Assembly: GCA_008933995.1 (NCBI GenBank)
Contig: WARS01000011.1
Coordinates: 15,564,016 to 15,628,015, forward strand
DNA: 64,000 bases
Reading direction: 5' to 3'
From: Datnioides undecimradiatus
Lineage: Eukaryota; Chordata; Actinopteri; Lobotiformes; Datnioididae
A program made the position numbers and the translations under genes. The notes beneath the pieces were generated by a model, which was not told where the DNA came from, made no database searches, and was given only the letters and a program-made list of their open reading frames with translations. This document shows positions 1-10,590 of this stretch, one piece after another. The first letter of the stretch is position 1, and every line of letters begins with the position of its first letter.

Positions 1-600
1 ATAAAGGAAGGAGATGACAGCTAACATACAGACCTCATTAACAAGCCCACGACAAAAGAATATAATTAAACAACCAGCTGCTGATGGAGAGAACCAGTCT
101 CATGGGCCCTTCAGCCTCCCATCTGACCTTTAACACACACCCACAGTTTTATTTTTCTCAGTGATCATCATCTGGTCAGATACAGTCTATATTTATCACT
201 ACTGGTTCTGAAAATGGATTTGACTTTTTAGGCTGCGATCCCTTTAAAAAAATGTAAACATTATAAACAAAAGCAATGTTGTTCTATTGGCACAAGACGC
301 AGTGTATACGGGCTTACCGTCCTTTGAACTATGTCCGATTTAAATTTACAAGATTTATCAAACATGCACTTTAAAATAAAATGTTTATCGTTTTGTTTAT
401 ATCATATCGAAACTCAGTGGCGTGAGAGCTTGGAACTGCCAAAAGATGAACGACTGAATGTACTTTCGGAGCCGTGCATCAGAGTCAATTTGATCTGTTT
501 GTCGTTGTATTGACGCAGTTGAATGCAATTTCTGTGAAGGTCGGTCTTGAATATTGAATCTAGAAACAGAGCAGGCAGGCAAAATACAGTGCGCAATGGC
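1..600. other. Unique non-coding DNA, no gene seen
   Basis: This opening stretch is AT-rich and has no frame longer than about 60 codons. The overlapping short frames at 331-596 on both strands show no recognisable domain or splice context. I see no repeat, RNA gene or promoter element here. Confidence 0.6.
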
Positions 601-1060
601 GCGCGTCTCTGCAGAGTCTGTTAATTACTAATTACTAATCAGATTGACTAATGCAATCGCGTCAGTCCTCAGTAAAATGCCTCACTAGTTCCTCCAAAAT
701 GTTGCCCCTTTTATTGGTCTGACATGGCGAATGACTGAGCTGCAGCCACACTCACGCGCACCGTGGCTCCATGCAAATGTAGCGACTAAAAATATAATTT
801 CAGAGCAGAAACAACAAGCCCAAATCACATATTCCTCTCAAAACACACAATTAACGGGAGAGTCTGCAAAGGCTGCAATTAAATATAAAAAGGAGGAAAA
901 TCAGCCAAGGGGAATTAGCATTTTCCATGACCATCTGGCATCGGCGCAGGCGACTGGGAACAAAGGCGAGCTGGATGGAGAGGAGAGGCGAGTGTGCCAT
1001 CGCATTGACCTGCAAATGAGGCTTTGTCACCGAGTTAAAGCTCCCTGACCCCCTTTACCC
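601..1060. promoter_or_regulatory. Candidate conserved non-coding element, homeodomain/octamer-like sites
   Basis: The block opens with a run of TAAT cores at 621-642 (two overlapping ATTACTA units) and carries a perfect octamer ATGCAAAT at 771-778. Further AATTAAAT-type sites lie near 850-890. Complexity is high and simple repeats are absent, unlike the flanks. A 105-codon open frame at 731-1048 (+) crosses it but resembles no protein. Dense TAAT and octamer motifs are typical of developmental enhancers in vertebrates. That this block is an enhancer is inference from composition only. Confidence 0.25.
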
Positions 1061-2312
1061 CCCTCCCCAAAAAAGACTTCTTTTTTTTTTAACCTATAGC
1101 GTGACGAATGGAGGCCTGAATTCAGGTCTGAGTGTGTTTTGTAGCTGCAGACGAAAAAAAAAAAATATTGAGAAAGTGTAAACAAACCAGTTCTGCAGGT
1201 CTGTTTGTTTGATTAATGGTCTTAAAATTGGATTTCAGTCAAATCAAAGTGAAGAAGAGCTATTGGCCTCAACTTGAAACGAGTCACAAAAGCAAAAATC
1301 CAAAAATCAGAACCGACTCGACACACACTGAATCCTTAATGTGTATCCGAATAGATTTTATCGCAATCTGGGCTTTAACCTCTTGACGCACGGGCCTTTT
1401 GCGCTGCTTTACGCTGCAAACGTCGTCAAAAAGCCTCTGTAAACTTTCTGTTTGGCGTTTTTCTTGCACGGGCTTCGCATTTATTTCACTATTAATTCTA
1501 TCTGATCGTTTCGATGATCATAAAAACATTTAATCTAGGCTCTACGGTTAATCCTTTTCCACCTTTTTTGCTTCAGTCTTTGCGCTCTGCGACCTGCAGA
1601 ACCCCCCCCCCCCTCCCCTCCACTGGTGAAGTGGGCAGACGGAGGCCCACGTGTTTGCATAAAGGTGATTGGCCTGTTGTTTACGGTTGCGTGTCAGGAA
1701 CGGGTCGTTGGTTGAGCGTCGTTCGTACGAGCTGCACCAAACGTTCTTACAGTAAAAACCTGCGCATCCTGTTACAGGAACAACAGGTGATGGCGACATA
1801 CCAGGAAATAAACCCTCGAAAAATAACAATTCAGTGCGCGTTTCAGTGTTTGAGTCCTAGATCAGACGAATATTTTGAATCAAAGCGCTCTCTCACCTGT
1901 GTCTTGTTAGGATATTATAGGATTATAGTGTTATAATGATGCTAATGTAATATATTTTAGGAGACAATAAGGCCAGAGTTTGAGATTGCGAATAAATACC
2001 CAGTGCAGTGAGATAATTAGAAAAACCAACCGTAAGGCCTTTCAGCCAAGATTATAGAAGTTTTGTAGGTCAAGTTATTTTTGGTTTTGGGTTCGTCTGG
2101 ATGCAGACGTGCCCCCCGTGTTTTTCTTTTTTTTCCCCCTTTCTCCTTTGCCTTTTTTTTCTCTTTACATCCACTCAGTATTCATGCCTGTGGATAACAA
2201 AGAGCACGGCTCAATCCACGCAGGAGGCGGTGTGACAGGGAACTCGTGGCAGCTTTTCAAAAATCTTCTTTCTGTCTCCTCCTTTTCTTTGCATCTCGAC
2301 TTTGGTCTCGGC
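1061..2312. other. Non-coding DNA with short homopolymer tracts
   Basis: Short A and T runs lie near 1080 and 1155, and a C12 run at 1602-1613. The overlapping frames at 1514-1936 (+) and 1548-1829 (-) read through that C run and look spurious. No gene or transposable element was recognised. Confidence 0.5.
1602..1613. repeat. C12 homopolymer
   Basis: Twelve consecutive C on the plus strand, followed by TCCCCTCC. It is one of several long C runs in the window. Its exact length is uncertain in any assembly. Confidence 0.9.
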
Positions 2313-2370
2313 TGGAAGGGGGGAGGAGGAGGAGGAGGAGGTGGAGGTGGAAGGGGAGGAGGGGGGGGGG
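2313..2370 (+). repeat. (GGA)n/G10 purine tract, possible G-quadruplex
   Basis: A tract of about 58 bases that is almost entirely purine on the plus strand: GGGGGG, several GGA units, GGT/GGA units, and a final run of ten G at 2361-2370. Many closely spaced G runs could support a G-quadruplex on this strand, and the purine bias could support triplex DNA. The frame at 2109-2486 translates it as poly-glycine and is not credible coding. Confidence 0.85.
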
Positions 2371-3590
2371 TTAATCAGCCTCCCACCTCAATCTCTAATT
2401 CACTTTGCTCTCCCCACGCATCAAGGGGATCGGATTTAATGCTGCCCAGAAGAAAAGCAGATCCTTTACAATGTTTCACAACGTGATGGAGCGAGCGGCT
2501 TAATGTCTAGTCTGGGCTGCTTCTGCAATGCAAACACACAACATACTGTCTTTGAAAGGTAGCGACGTTTAAACTTTTTTGGGATTTTCTGAGAAAGGTT
2601 GACAAAGTTGCCCCAAACTCCCAAACTTTTGGTTATTATAAATGCAGGAGAATTTAAATTTGATCAACAGTCAAATATTTGATATATAACACCCCATAAG
2701 AAAGATGTTTTTAAATAAAATTTTAGCTTGTTAAAATAAAAAAAATTTGTAACTTTTTTTTTTTTGGCCAAACAGTTTAATTTAATTCCAACATATGCAG
2801 CCAAAAGGCTTCAGTGAGCATTAGGTCTGTGGGCTTTGCACTGGTGGGTTTCACATGTGACTTGCAGCTTTGGAAAGAAAGTACACTGCAAAAAAAAAAA
2901 TAAAAAAAATAAAAAAAAATCATTTGGTCCAATGTTGATTGTAAAATTTTGTTGTTTAAAACATGTCACTTACTGTCCACACCATTTTTTTTGTTGTTGT
3001 TTGTGAGGAATGTCTTTAAATTATTCATAAGAATAATAAATAAATGTATCTAAATAATACTCAACTACATTAATTATGTGATTTATGCAGGAAGTAATTG
3101 AAATATTCCACAGCCTCTCCCGCTGTGGCCTAAAATTTGTCTACATATAAAATTAACAAAATGTATTCAGATGTTACACATCGACCAACTGACTTAATAC
3201 TGACATTTTTCTGTGCAACAAGCATCAAAGGTCGTCTCTTCACAACAGAATTGGCCAGTTTTCCCACCCGGAAAGGTGAAGGGGTCACGCTACTGATTTG
3301 ACAGCAATCGATACTGAATTCCATCATCCTCATCCGACCACGAAACATCCAAAAAGTTTCCACATATTAAAAATAAATAAATACATTTGTTATAATTTAC
3401 TCTGATTACAATGTGGGCCTTAAATTTAAAGCCTGAAAGAGTAAAACATGTGGATGGACAAAGCTGCAGCTTTTTATCTGATGCCAGGTCAAAATGTTGG
3501 CGTTAAAAAGATCAGGACTGTAATTTATAATTGTATTTTATATTATGCTGTACTTGTATCTGCTCTAAAATCCCCTAATTTTAAACTGTA
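2371..3590. other. AT-rich non-coding DNA
   Basis: Holds an A-rich low-complexity tract at 2884-2919 (CACTGC followed by A runs broken by single T) and a T/GTT run near 2986-3003. An open frame of 77 codons at 3130-3363 (-) has no recognisable motif. The CACTGCAAAAA start resembles a terminus shared by several fish DNA transposons, but no matching second end was found nearby. Confidence 0.45.
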
Positions 3591-3642
3591 ATATATATAT
3601 ATATATCTGTCTCTTATACACATCTTATATATATATATATAT
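3591..3642. repeat. (AT)n microsatellite interrupted by a foreign 19-mer
   Basis: An (AT)8 run at 3591-3606 and a (TA)n run at 3626-3642 flank the non-repeat insert at 3607-3625. The two halves look like one original AT array whose true length is hidden by the inserted sequence. Confidence 0.85.
3607..3625 (-). other. Tn5 mosaic end (Nextera adapter) left in the assembly
   Basis: The 19 bases CTGTCTCTTATACACATCT are exactly the complement of the hyperactive Tn5 transposase mosaic end used in tagmentation libraries. One copy is present, with no IS50 or second end, and it sits in an AT repeat where read-through and gap closing are error-prone. By base counting, an exact chance match to a given 19-mer on either strand of 64 kb is well under one in a million. 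Residual sequencing adapter is by far the likeliest origin. Confidence 0.93.
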
Positions 3643-5557
3643 CATATACACAACATACTGTTTCTATTAGCATTATTAGATTCTTTTAAAATAACTTGCG
3701 TGTCAGCCGGTGTTTTGCTGCACTATATGGAAGATTGTAACTTATTGATATTACAAAAGTAGGGGCATGTCCGCTGTGTTAAGCAGCAAAGTCAATGCTT
3801 CTGGTTATTCACCCAGCTCAGCATTAAACAAACAACCCATTTATTCATGCTATGAAGAGTCAAAGCAGCTAGTGTGTCCGCGTAGAAAGACACTGAGTCT
3901 TGTGCAATTGATCATATGGCTCATCCTCAGAGGCCTCAATAGATCACCATCAGCATATGGCGAGTGTCTGTTTTTATGAGTGCTGCATTCCCACAGACGC
4001 GGCGCACCCGTGCAGCCAGTGATGCAATGCGATTAGTGGATGCCTTCGCATCATAGAGTTCGCAGGGGATTTTGGTATTACTTATAAAGACGCCGTGCAA
4101 ACACTGAAACTTATTCTTGCACACAGGAAGCTACAGATTGTAACATTTAGATGTCTTTACAGTAGATTTTTGTATATAAGAAAAGGCGGGCCTGTTGGCA
4201 TGACAGGAAATGGACTTTCTAAGGCCGATGCTGAAGTTGACAGCAGATGATTTAATCCTGCAAGGCCGCTTATAGTCCTGATTTGCTGGTAGCATGTCAG
4301 CGTTCTAGAAATCGTGTTGAGACAAGCTGTCAGGCAACAGCTCACCCCTCAGAATCAAAACATAACCTACTGGGGCCCTTTGAGTCTCCCACTGCCACTG
4401 TACTGATCAAAACCTGCATAGCTTCACTCCAGGGTGATGGCTTTACAATGTGAGCCATATGCAGCTCTGCAGGAAGGGTCTCTTCATTAGTAGTGGACAG
4501 AGACACAGATAGTGCGATGACACTTGAGAAATGAGATCTAACTCCATCCCAGCGCCAGTCCTGACAGCCAGAGTCCTCCACCTCCATTCTTCTCCTCTCT
4601 CCCTTTGTCTGGATGCCTTTCAGTCCCTCTGAACCAAACCTGGTCCCCTTCCTCCCTTCTTGCATGGGGTTATGAGTCCTCTGTTGAGCGGCTGCTGTCT
4701 CTGTTTTATCTGTCCATCCATCCATCTCTGACGCCTCTCCTCCTCGCTCCTCTCCTCCCTGTCTCTTCCCATTGGCAGAGCAGTTTTCTTCTCCTTCAAT
4801 CATCTTGGCTCATAAAACTTGGGGAGGAGGGCTAGCAGGCTGTGTTTTCAGGGCTGGCTACACTGCTATGGGTGCACTGACTCGGACTAATGCTATTCAC
4901 GCCTCACATTTGCTCGCTAGGTCCTATGAAAAGGGATGGCCACGGCAGCCTTTATGGGACACACAACAAAGGACCATCTCATTCATCAGGCAGCGGAGCA
5001 CGAGGGCGATAGAGTTGGGGTTCATACTGCTAGCCGTCCGTACTTGATTTGCTAGCATCATGTTCGACACAGTTAACGTCTGTTTTGAAAAAGTTGGAAA
5101 AATCGTCTTTATTGCATTGATCTATTTCGGATTTTTTGTAGAACTTTAACATATTAAGTCAATATGATATTGTGTGAAATGTGTGTGTGTATGAGGTGTG
5201 TATGTGCGCGCAGTCAACGTCTGGTGGCAATATAGATATATAGCGGCTCGGGTCACCAAGCCACTGTGTCTTCACCTTTACTTGGCTGTTCCTCAACATA
5301 GGGCCAAAGCTTTTGAAGCCTGTTGGCAGCTCTAACCAATACCCAGAATACCCATGAGGCCTTGTCAGCCTGTCCTAATTTGTGGCTGTGGTCCTGGGGT
5401 TGAATTCAGCACCGCTGCTGGCTGCTTGACCTGCATGGCATATTCTGTTGGCGGATTAGCAACATCTTTTTATCTCCACATGAGGGCAACACCAATGATC
5501 GCAGCCTGCAATTACACAGCAAGACAGGCCTGCCCAGGGCTGCATGCATGCCTGCGT

Positions 5558-5558
<1 letters not shown>
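3643..5558. other. Non-coding DNA with a pyrimidine-biased stretch
   Basis: Mostly unique sequence. The part from about 4570 to 4800 is biased to C and T on the plus strand (many CTCC, TCCT and CCATCC words), which explains the glutamate- and arginine-rich minus-strand frame at 4342-4803. A small GT-rich patch lies at 5175-5210. No gene was recognised. Confidence 0.5.

Positions 5559-5598
<40 letters not shown>
5559..5598. repeat. (CA)20 microsatellite
   Basis: Twenty perfect CA units, preceded by a TGCATGCATGCC patch. Likely to be polymorphic in length. Frames on both strands here encode only HTHT or VCVC repeats. Confidence 0.97.
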
Positions 5599-5600
<2 letters not shown>

Positions 5601-6200
5601 AATGTTTATGGATGGATAGATGGAAGAATGAATAGTCTGCTGTGAGGAGAAAGAGAAGCAGCAGGTGATGTGGCCGGTGGAGCTGCTTTGAAGAAGACTT
5701 AAGAAAGAGAGTCTGGAGGCGAAAGGGAAACTGTCTCAGTGTGTGTTTTGGGGTTTTGTACTTTACAGTGGGTGTAAGCTACATTGTGTACATGGAAATC
5801 AATGTGTCGAGGGGCTGAGCTGCAGCTTATCTTCACAGAGATGGCACCATGCCCGATCACAGCATCAGAGCCAACAGATGCCTGCCAAAAGATGGAAACT
5901 GCCAAATGTCTCCAATTCAAATCCATCACAGGATGTTAGTCAGAAGGTGCGACCATGCAACTGGCCCGTAGCGTCTTTGATTTGAGTCAGAAGTGCTTTC
6001 AGCATTGCCGGCAAGTGACCGGTATTGTGTGTCTGGGAAGACTGAGCATTGCATTGTGTTTGACTCCTGATCATCTGCATTAAGCTTTTGGACCGCTAAT
6101 TTAGAAATCATATATTAAAAAAAGATTTAAATGGCCTAATGTGTTTGCATTTCATAAAAGCATTATCAGTTTGTACTAGTGACAATATATAGAGATAATA
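5599..6200. other. Unique non-coding DNA
   Basis: Short frames at 5699-5985 on both strands overlap each other and show no family signature. No element recognised. Confidence 0.5.
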
Positions 6201-6218
6201 TATAGATAAAATAGATAT

Positions 6219-6280
6219 TAAGTGTAAATTTCCCCCACTGTGGGATAAATGAAGTATTATCTAATCTAATCTAATCTAAG
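6219..6280 (+). mobile_element. 5'-truncated non-LTR retrotransposon 3' tail
   Basis: The segment reads AATTTCCCCCACTGTGGGATAA, then an imperfect polyadenylation-like ATGAAGTATT and a terminal (TCTAA)n array at about 6259-6279. Fish L2/Rex1-like LINE 3' ends commonly carry a CCCACTGTGGGA stem followed by AATAAAGnATT and a short tandem terminal repeat. Only the last 60 or so bases remain, so no reverse transcriptase is present. The orientation is plus. The family name is from memory of the pattern. Confidence 0.7.
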
Positions 6281-7807
6281 ACATTTTGACTGTCTAGTCT
6301 GAAACCCTCTGATTAGTGTATGTTATATAGCATCGATCTCTGGTTTATTACAGATTCAACTATTTACTACCCTTATCTTCCTACTAAGGAGGCTGCAGAA
6401 TTCACGTCAAAAGTTGATGCTTACTTTTGCAAATGACATGTGGGGCTGCAGGCCTGCAGTTTTCGGTGTTTGTTAAAGGCATTAAAATAATGGCAGGGTG
6501 CTATAACTAATAATAGTAGTTATAGCAGTAACTAGAAACTATAACCAATCGCGGCTGTGTCATTATTTCATAGAGACTTCAACAAAGAGATTCATGAAAA
6601 AATGGTTTAAGTAACGAACAGGTAGAAATAAATCATGGTTAAAAAAAAATAAAAAAAACCCTCACAGATGCAGTGCATTTTACTGTCTTGATAAAACAAA
6701 AGACCTGTGCCCAGATAACAACAGGCCGATATACACGCTTAGGTCAGCGCAGATCAGAATTGTGGCTGGGATCTTTCAGTGCACACAAAGCCGTGAACGA
6801 TGGGAATAGGGAAATTGGCAAACCTAACATGGTCCCCTGCCATCATCCCTCGCTCCCTCCCTCTGTTTCACAACAGATGCTATGTTCCATGAAGACACTG
6901 TCAGCTGCGCAAGAATGGGCCGAAATTTGTTGACAATAATGACGGTGGGGGACTGGAGGGCAACAAAAGGACAAAAAAGAAGAAAAACACACACACACAA
7001 AAAAAACGTTGTCAAAGTCAGCATCTGAGTTTACAATGACGACACAGCACCAGGGAGGGCGGCGTGCGAGTGTATGCACAGACCTCTCTCCAGGAATGGG
7101 ACCTATCGCTATGAAACACCCCTCCCAACTACTATTACTATAGTATACATACACACACCTTGTCAGCTGCAGGCCAGGCTGTCTGGGCCCAGATGGTGGT
7201 GAACTGCATAACTCACTTATCTGTCTCTGGCCTCCTAAAAGGAATGTAGAGCCTCTCAATTCCCCAGTGGGCGTCACCAAAAAGAGAGAGGAGAGGCCAT
7301 GCATCTGCTCCCCAGACACAAAATGGGCACTCCTGTCGTCCCTAAATGCATCCCCACTTTTTACCCCCAACTACGGAGAATCACCTTCATTTGATTTATT
7401 AAGTGAGTTATTCCCACCAGAGTAATGCTGTGGCATCGTTTTATGAGAGTGGGTAAAATGTGAGGTCACCAAAGTGTTTAACTTTTAAATCGATTAAAAC
7501 CAATGCACAAGAAGCAAGGTGTTGCATATTATGTCATCTTTTATAAAAATATATCTTTTAATAACAACTATTATGTAAATCAGTGGTTTGCTTTTTGCCC
7601 TTTGACCCCTGAAAATGCAACAATGTGTATTTGTGACCCCACAAGACTGATTACTCTTATCCAATTTAAGGAGGCAAACGTATCCAGGATCTCAAAAGAA
7701 ATAAGTATATATTTGAGAAAAATATTAATTAAGATGATATTTTTCGTCTAATAGATTATTTTCTTTATCCATTTCATCTTCGTGCAACTGCTCAGATTAA
7801 TCTTGTG
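6281..7807. other. Non-coding DNA
   Basis: Contains an A-rich tract at 6640-6658 and a short CA/A tract near 6985-7006. The minus-strand frame at 6843-7370 (175 codons) is the longest here, but it runs through low-complexity phenylalanine/cysteine-rich sequence and has no recognisable domain. A stretch near 7581-7660 faintly resembles a hAT end. Confidence 0.45.
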
Positions 7808-7820
7808 CCCCCCCCCCCCG
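7808..7820. repeat. C13 homopolymer
   Basis: Thirteen consecutive C followed by GGGTGTGTCCCGG. A difficult context for sequencing, so the length is uncertain. Confidence 0.9.
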
Positions 7821-8948
7821 GGTGTGTCCCGGCCTCCATGTTTCTACTCACTGGTGTAGATATTGCATAATCGTTGTGTCCAAAAACACAGTGCTCAGCT
7901 CTATAACAAAAAAGCTTGAAAACACTCACTTAATTTATGGTAAGCTGTGGCAATCAATAAAACATAATGGAAGCCAAGTTGATGTTAATTCGTGTTTATA
8001 TGTGTCTCTATACGCTCTTTTAAAAAAATTTTAACTCCTTGAGACTGAGAGAAAATTACTGTATTCTGCAAATACACACAGTATTAAATTGATCAAATAG
8101 CTTCAATAGCAGTTAAACTATTTGGCTGGAGGTTAAATTAGATGAGGCTTATTGTAGGATATTGATCACTCATGTTTAATTTGGCATCAAAAAACACAGT
8201 TTTTTTCATACAAACACTCCTTCTTATGCAATTCTGTACAGACTGTCTTTTTGCCCTACGATTAAGACAGTCCTGAAACAAACAATGCATGGACAATATA
8301 AACCAGGTGCCACTGGCTTCTGTCTATGCCACCATCTCTGTATTAGCCTTCACATCAAATGGCCCTTTCCAGAGCAGCTGTACTAACACCTGCCTTTCCA
8401 TACAAACATGCTGGAAATAAATGTAAAATGCTTTGGCGCAGGAGTTGCACACGAATGCATGACCTTTGAGCTTAGATTTAAATTATTTCATATTGACGTT
8501 TGGAGATTTTACAATAGCTGGTCGTTGCTCTGCAGATGGTTAAACATGTAAGCAGCGGACATGTAAATACTCAAAGTAAAAAGGAAAAGAGACATTAGAA
8601 AACACTTAAAAGAGGGTGGCAAAGGCACTGGCATGTTTTGCTTTCATCACACTGCCAACTCTTTACTCTCACTCTTTAAGCCCCCGATTAAACAGCACAC
8701 CCTTCACCACCTTGTTGCATATTGCTGCACTGTTTAAAGAGGTGAAATCTGGCGAGTTCTGCACCACCCACTGCGTCAAGTGTGGCTCAGGTGTGTGTGC
8801 GCGAGTGCGTGTTCACCACATGTGCCTGTTGTGCATGCTGGTGTGTGGTCCGTCCAGTTCGCGTAAGCATAATCAGATGGTTTTCTCGGTCTTGTACGTG
8901 CCTGCATGTGCACACACGGAAAACAATAAATGTAGCTTTTTCACAAGA
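7821..8948. other. Non-coding DNA
   Basis: AT-rich, with short frames only (for example 7822-8034 and 8616-9008 on the plus strand). The region 8780-8930 is enriched in TGTG/GCGTG words leading into the next microsatellite. No gene recognised. Confidence 0.5.
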
Positions 8949-8982
<34 letters not shown>

Positions 8983-9100
8983 TAAGCAAAGAGAGGGGAG
9001 AGAGATGACCAAAAAGAGAGGGATGGAAACGGGGTGTGAGTGTGTGAGAGAGAAAGAGAGGAAGTGTGAGGAAGAGAGGGGGAGAGAGAGAGATATAAGG
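8949..9100. repeat. Compound (TG)12-(GA)5 microsatellite and GA-rich tail
   Basis: A perfect TG run at 8949-8972 passes directly into GA units to 8982. Imperfect GAGAG-rich sequence continues to about 9100, leaving a long purine bias on the plus strand just upstream of the TATA-like box at 9216. Confidence 0.9.
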
Positions 9101-9215
9101 CAGTAGGGATTAAAATAATGTAATTCATGAATAATATAAAAGTTTTGTAGTGGGTCAAAACATTTTTAGGGGGGACAAGAAGCAAGAACAGAAGTGCTGA
9201 CTGGCATCCAGTTTG

Positions 9216-9225
9216 TATATAAAAG
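9216..9225 (+). promoter_or_regulatory. TATA box, candidate core promoter
   Basis: TATATAAAAG is a near-ideal TATA box, immediately followed by GGCAGAGG. A start site about 30 bases downstream would fall near 9246. It lies below a GA-rich tract and above a possible first exon with a strong splice donor at 9541. TATA-like strings also occur by chance in AT-rich DNA, so promoter function is inferred from the arrangement. Confidence 0.3.
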
Positions 9226-9245
9226 GGCAGAGGCAGCCGCAATTC

Positions 9246-9540
9246 ATGGTCGTTTAAGAATGAGCTGTGCACACATTCTGCTTATCAGAGCGGATCTGTC
9301 CTGGCTGTTGTCCCGAACTCGATCTCCGTGTTATCTTCACTCCTCCCATCAGATCACTGGAATCGTCAGTTAGACAGTGACAGTCCCTCCTCGTCCAAAC
9401 GTCCACGCTGTCCAGAGGGCACTTCTCAGTGAGCATGCAGAATATTTTACATCAGGCTAACTCAGTGATCACTGATGCTATGCCTGCTCCGCGACGAGTG
9501 CGTTTGACAGTATGGCTGCGCAACAAAAGCCCCGTTTAAG
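9246..9540 (+). other. Candidate first exon with short coding start
   Basis: Downstream of the TATA box, about 265 bases of high-complexity sequence lead to an ATG at 9512 in the context GACAGTATGG, with G at +4 but T at -1 and C at -3. It is followed by nine codons (MAAQQKPRL) and an AG/GTGAGT donor at 9540/9541. At least three upstream ATGs exist: a three-codon frame at 9246, a frame of about 37 codons near 9260, and one at 9435 ending in a stop at 9536-9538. No following exon was identified and the nine residues match nothing I know. This could be a real TATA-driven gene, a non-coding transcript, or chance. Confidence 0.2.
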
Positions 9541-10338
9541 GTGAGTTCAAATAATGCAACAGTATAGATATGAAATCAGGGATTGTTTTCCACAGCGACA
9601 GTCCACAGACCTGCAGGAGCACGTGAGCTTATCAGACGTGTTCGGACAATCGTGATGTGCAGTAAATAACAGGATGCTAAGCTTTTTAACTTAGGTGCAG
9701 AGCTTGTATAGGTTAGTTTTTTGCTGAATGCGGTATCTTGGTGTACACATATTGCTTCAGCTTGTCCTGTCTGCCCATTGGCCCCACGGCCTTCATGCAA
9801 AACGTTTACAAAAGCATGCACATCCAAGCACTAAATAAATCTACAAGTTGGACAATAACACATGCATGAGACGTTTAAGGTGCAAGTATATATAGTATAT
9901 ATATATGTACATATTTACTTTATACATGGCATAATTTTATCTTGGAGTAAAACCTGCCATAATATGGTTTCCCCCATCAATTGCAGACTTTGTCTCAGTC
10001 AGACAAAGGCATGTACTGATAACTGCAACAGTAGGATAACCTCAAAGTCCTCGTATTATAAAATGTTAAGCAAGCCGAATCTCTCAAAGCCTCACTGTTC
10101 TAACAGCAGAGTCATCAAAGTTTCCCGTGTTTGGAGAGCATCGCTCGTTTGATTAGATAAATGCTCGGTAAAGTCTCAGGTCACGACACAAGTCTCCAAC
10201 AAGTCAGGACAAGCGCTTCCATCATGTGGCCTCAGAGCACCACCAGCCCTGAGCAGCTTCCCGTCAGCCACCAACAAAACGTGTGGAACAAATGGCACCA
10301 GCCAAATGGAGGGGCAATAAGGCGAGGGGCCCTCTGTG

Positions 10339-10340
<2 letters not shown>
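9541..10340. other. Non-coding DNA
   Basis: A short TA-rich tract lies at 9885-9908. The frames at 9576-9827 (-) and 9862-10152 (+) have no recognisable motif. If the exon at 9246-9540 is real, this is the start of its intron. Confidence 0.45.

Positions 10341-10374
<34 letters not shown>
10341..10374. repeat. (GT)17 microsatellite
   Basis: Seventeen perfect GT units. Imperfect GT/GCGT-rich sequence continues to about 10590. The minus-strand frames here encode only HTHT repeats. Confidence 0.97.
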
Positions 10375-10377
<3 letters not shown>

Positions 10378-10541
10378 AGCGTGCATGTGTGGGAGCGTGT
10401 GTGCGTTGATGAAGTGTACCCAAGCAGACAGGACGTGGTGTGTGTGGATTTTGCAGAGTGAATGGTGATTGTGTATTTTCAAAAGAGAGGGGGTGTCTCC
10501 CTGTGTGAGAGTGAATGTCGGAGCCCTCTGTGAGTGAGGGC

Positions 10542-10590
10542 GTGTGTGTGTGTGTGTGTTTGTGTGTGCACGTGCGCACGCGTGTGTGTC
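10542..10590. repeat. Imperfect (GT)n tract
   Basis: (GT)9 at 10542-10559, then TTGTGTGTGCACGTGCGCACGC, an alternating purine-pyrimidine run with Z-DNA potential. Confidence 0.85.

Noticed and set aside
2109-2486. 125-codon glycine-rich open frame
   Set aside because: Produced by the (GGA)n/G10 tract; no domain or splice context.
2884-2919. CACTGCAAAAA start of a possible DNA transposon
   Set aside because: It leads straight into low-complexity A/T runs and no TTTTTGCAGTG partner was found nearby.
6843-7370. 175-codon minus-strand open frame
   Set aside because: Low-complexity composition, overlapping frames on the other strand, no recognisable family.
7581-7660. CAGTGGTTTGC...TTTGACCCCTG resembling a Charlie/hAT terminus
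   Set aside because: Too diverged; no opposite terminus or 8-bp duplication could be paired with it.
9626-9650. AGCTTATCAGAC, identical to the 5' part of miR-21
   Set aside because: The sequence departs after 12 bases and the flanks do not form the expected hairpin or star strand.
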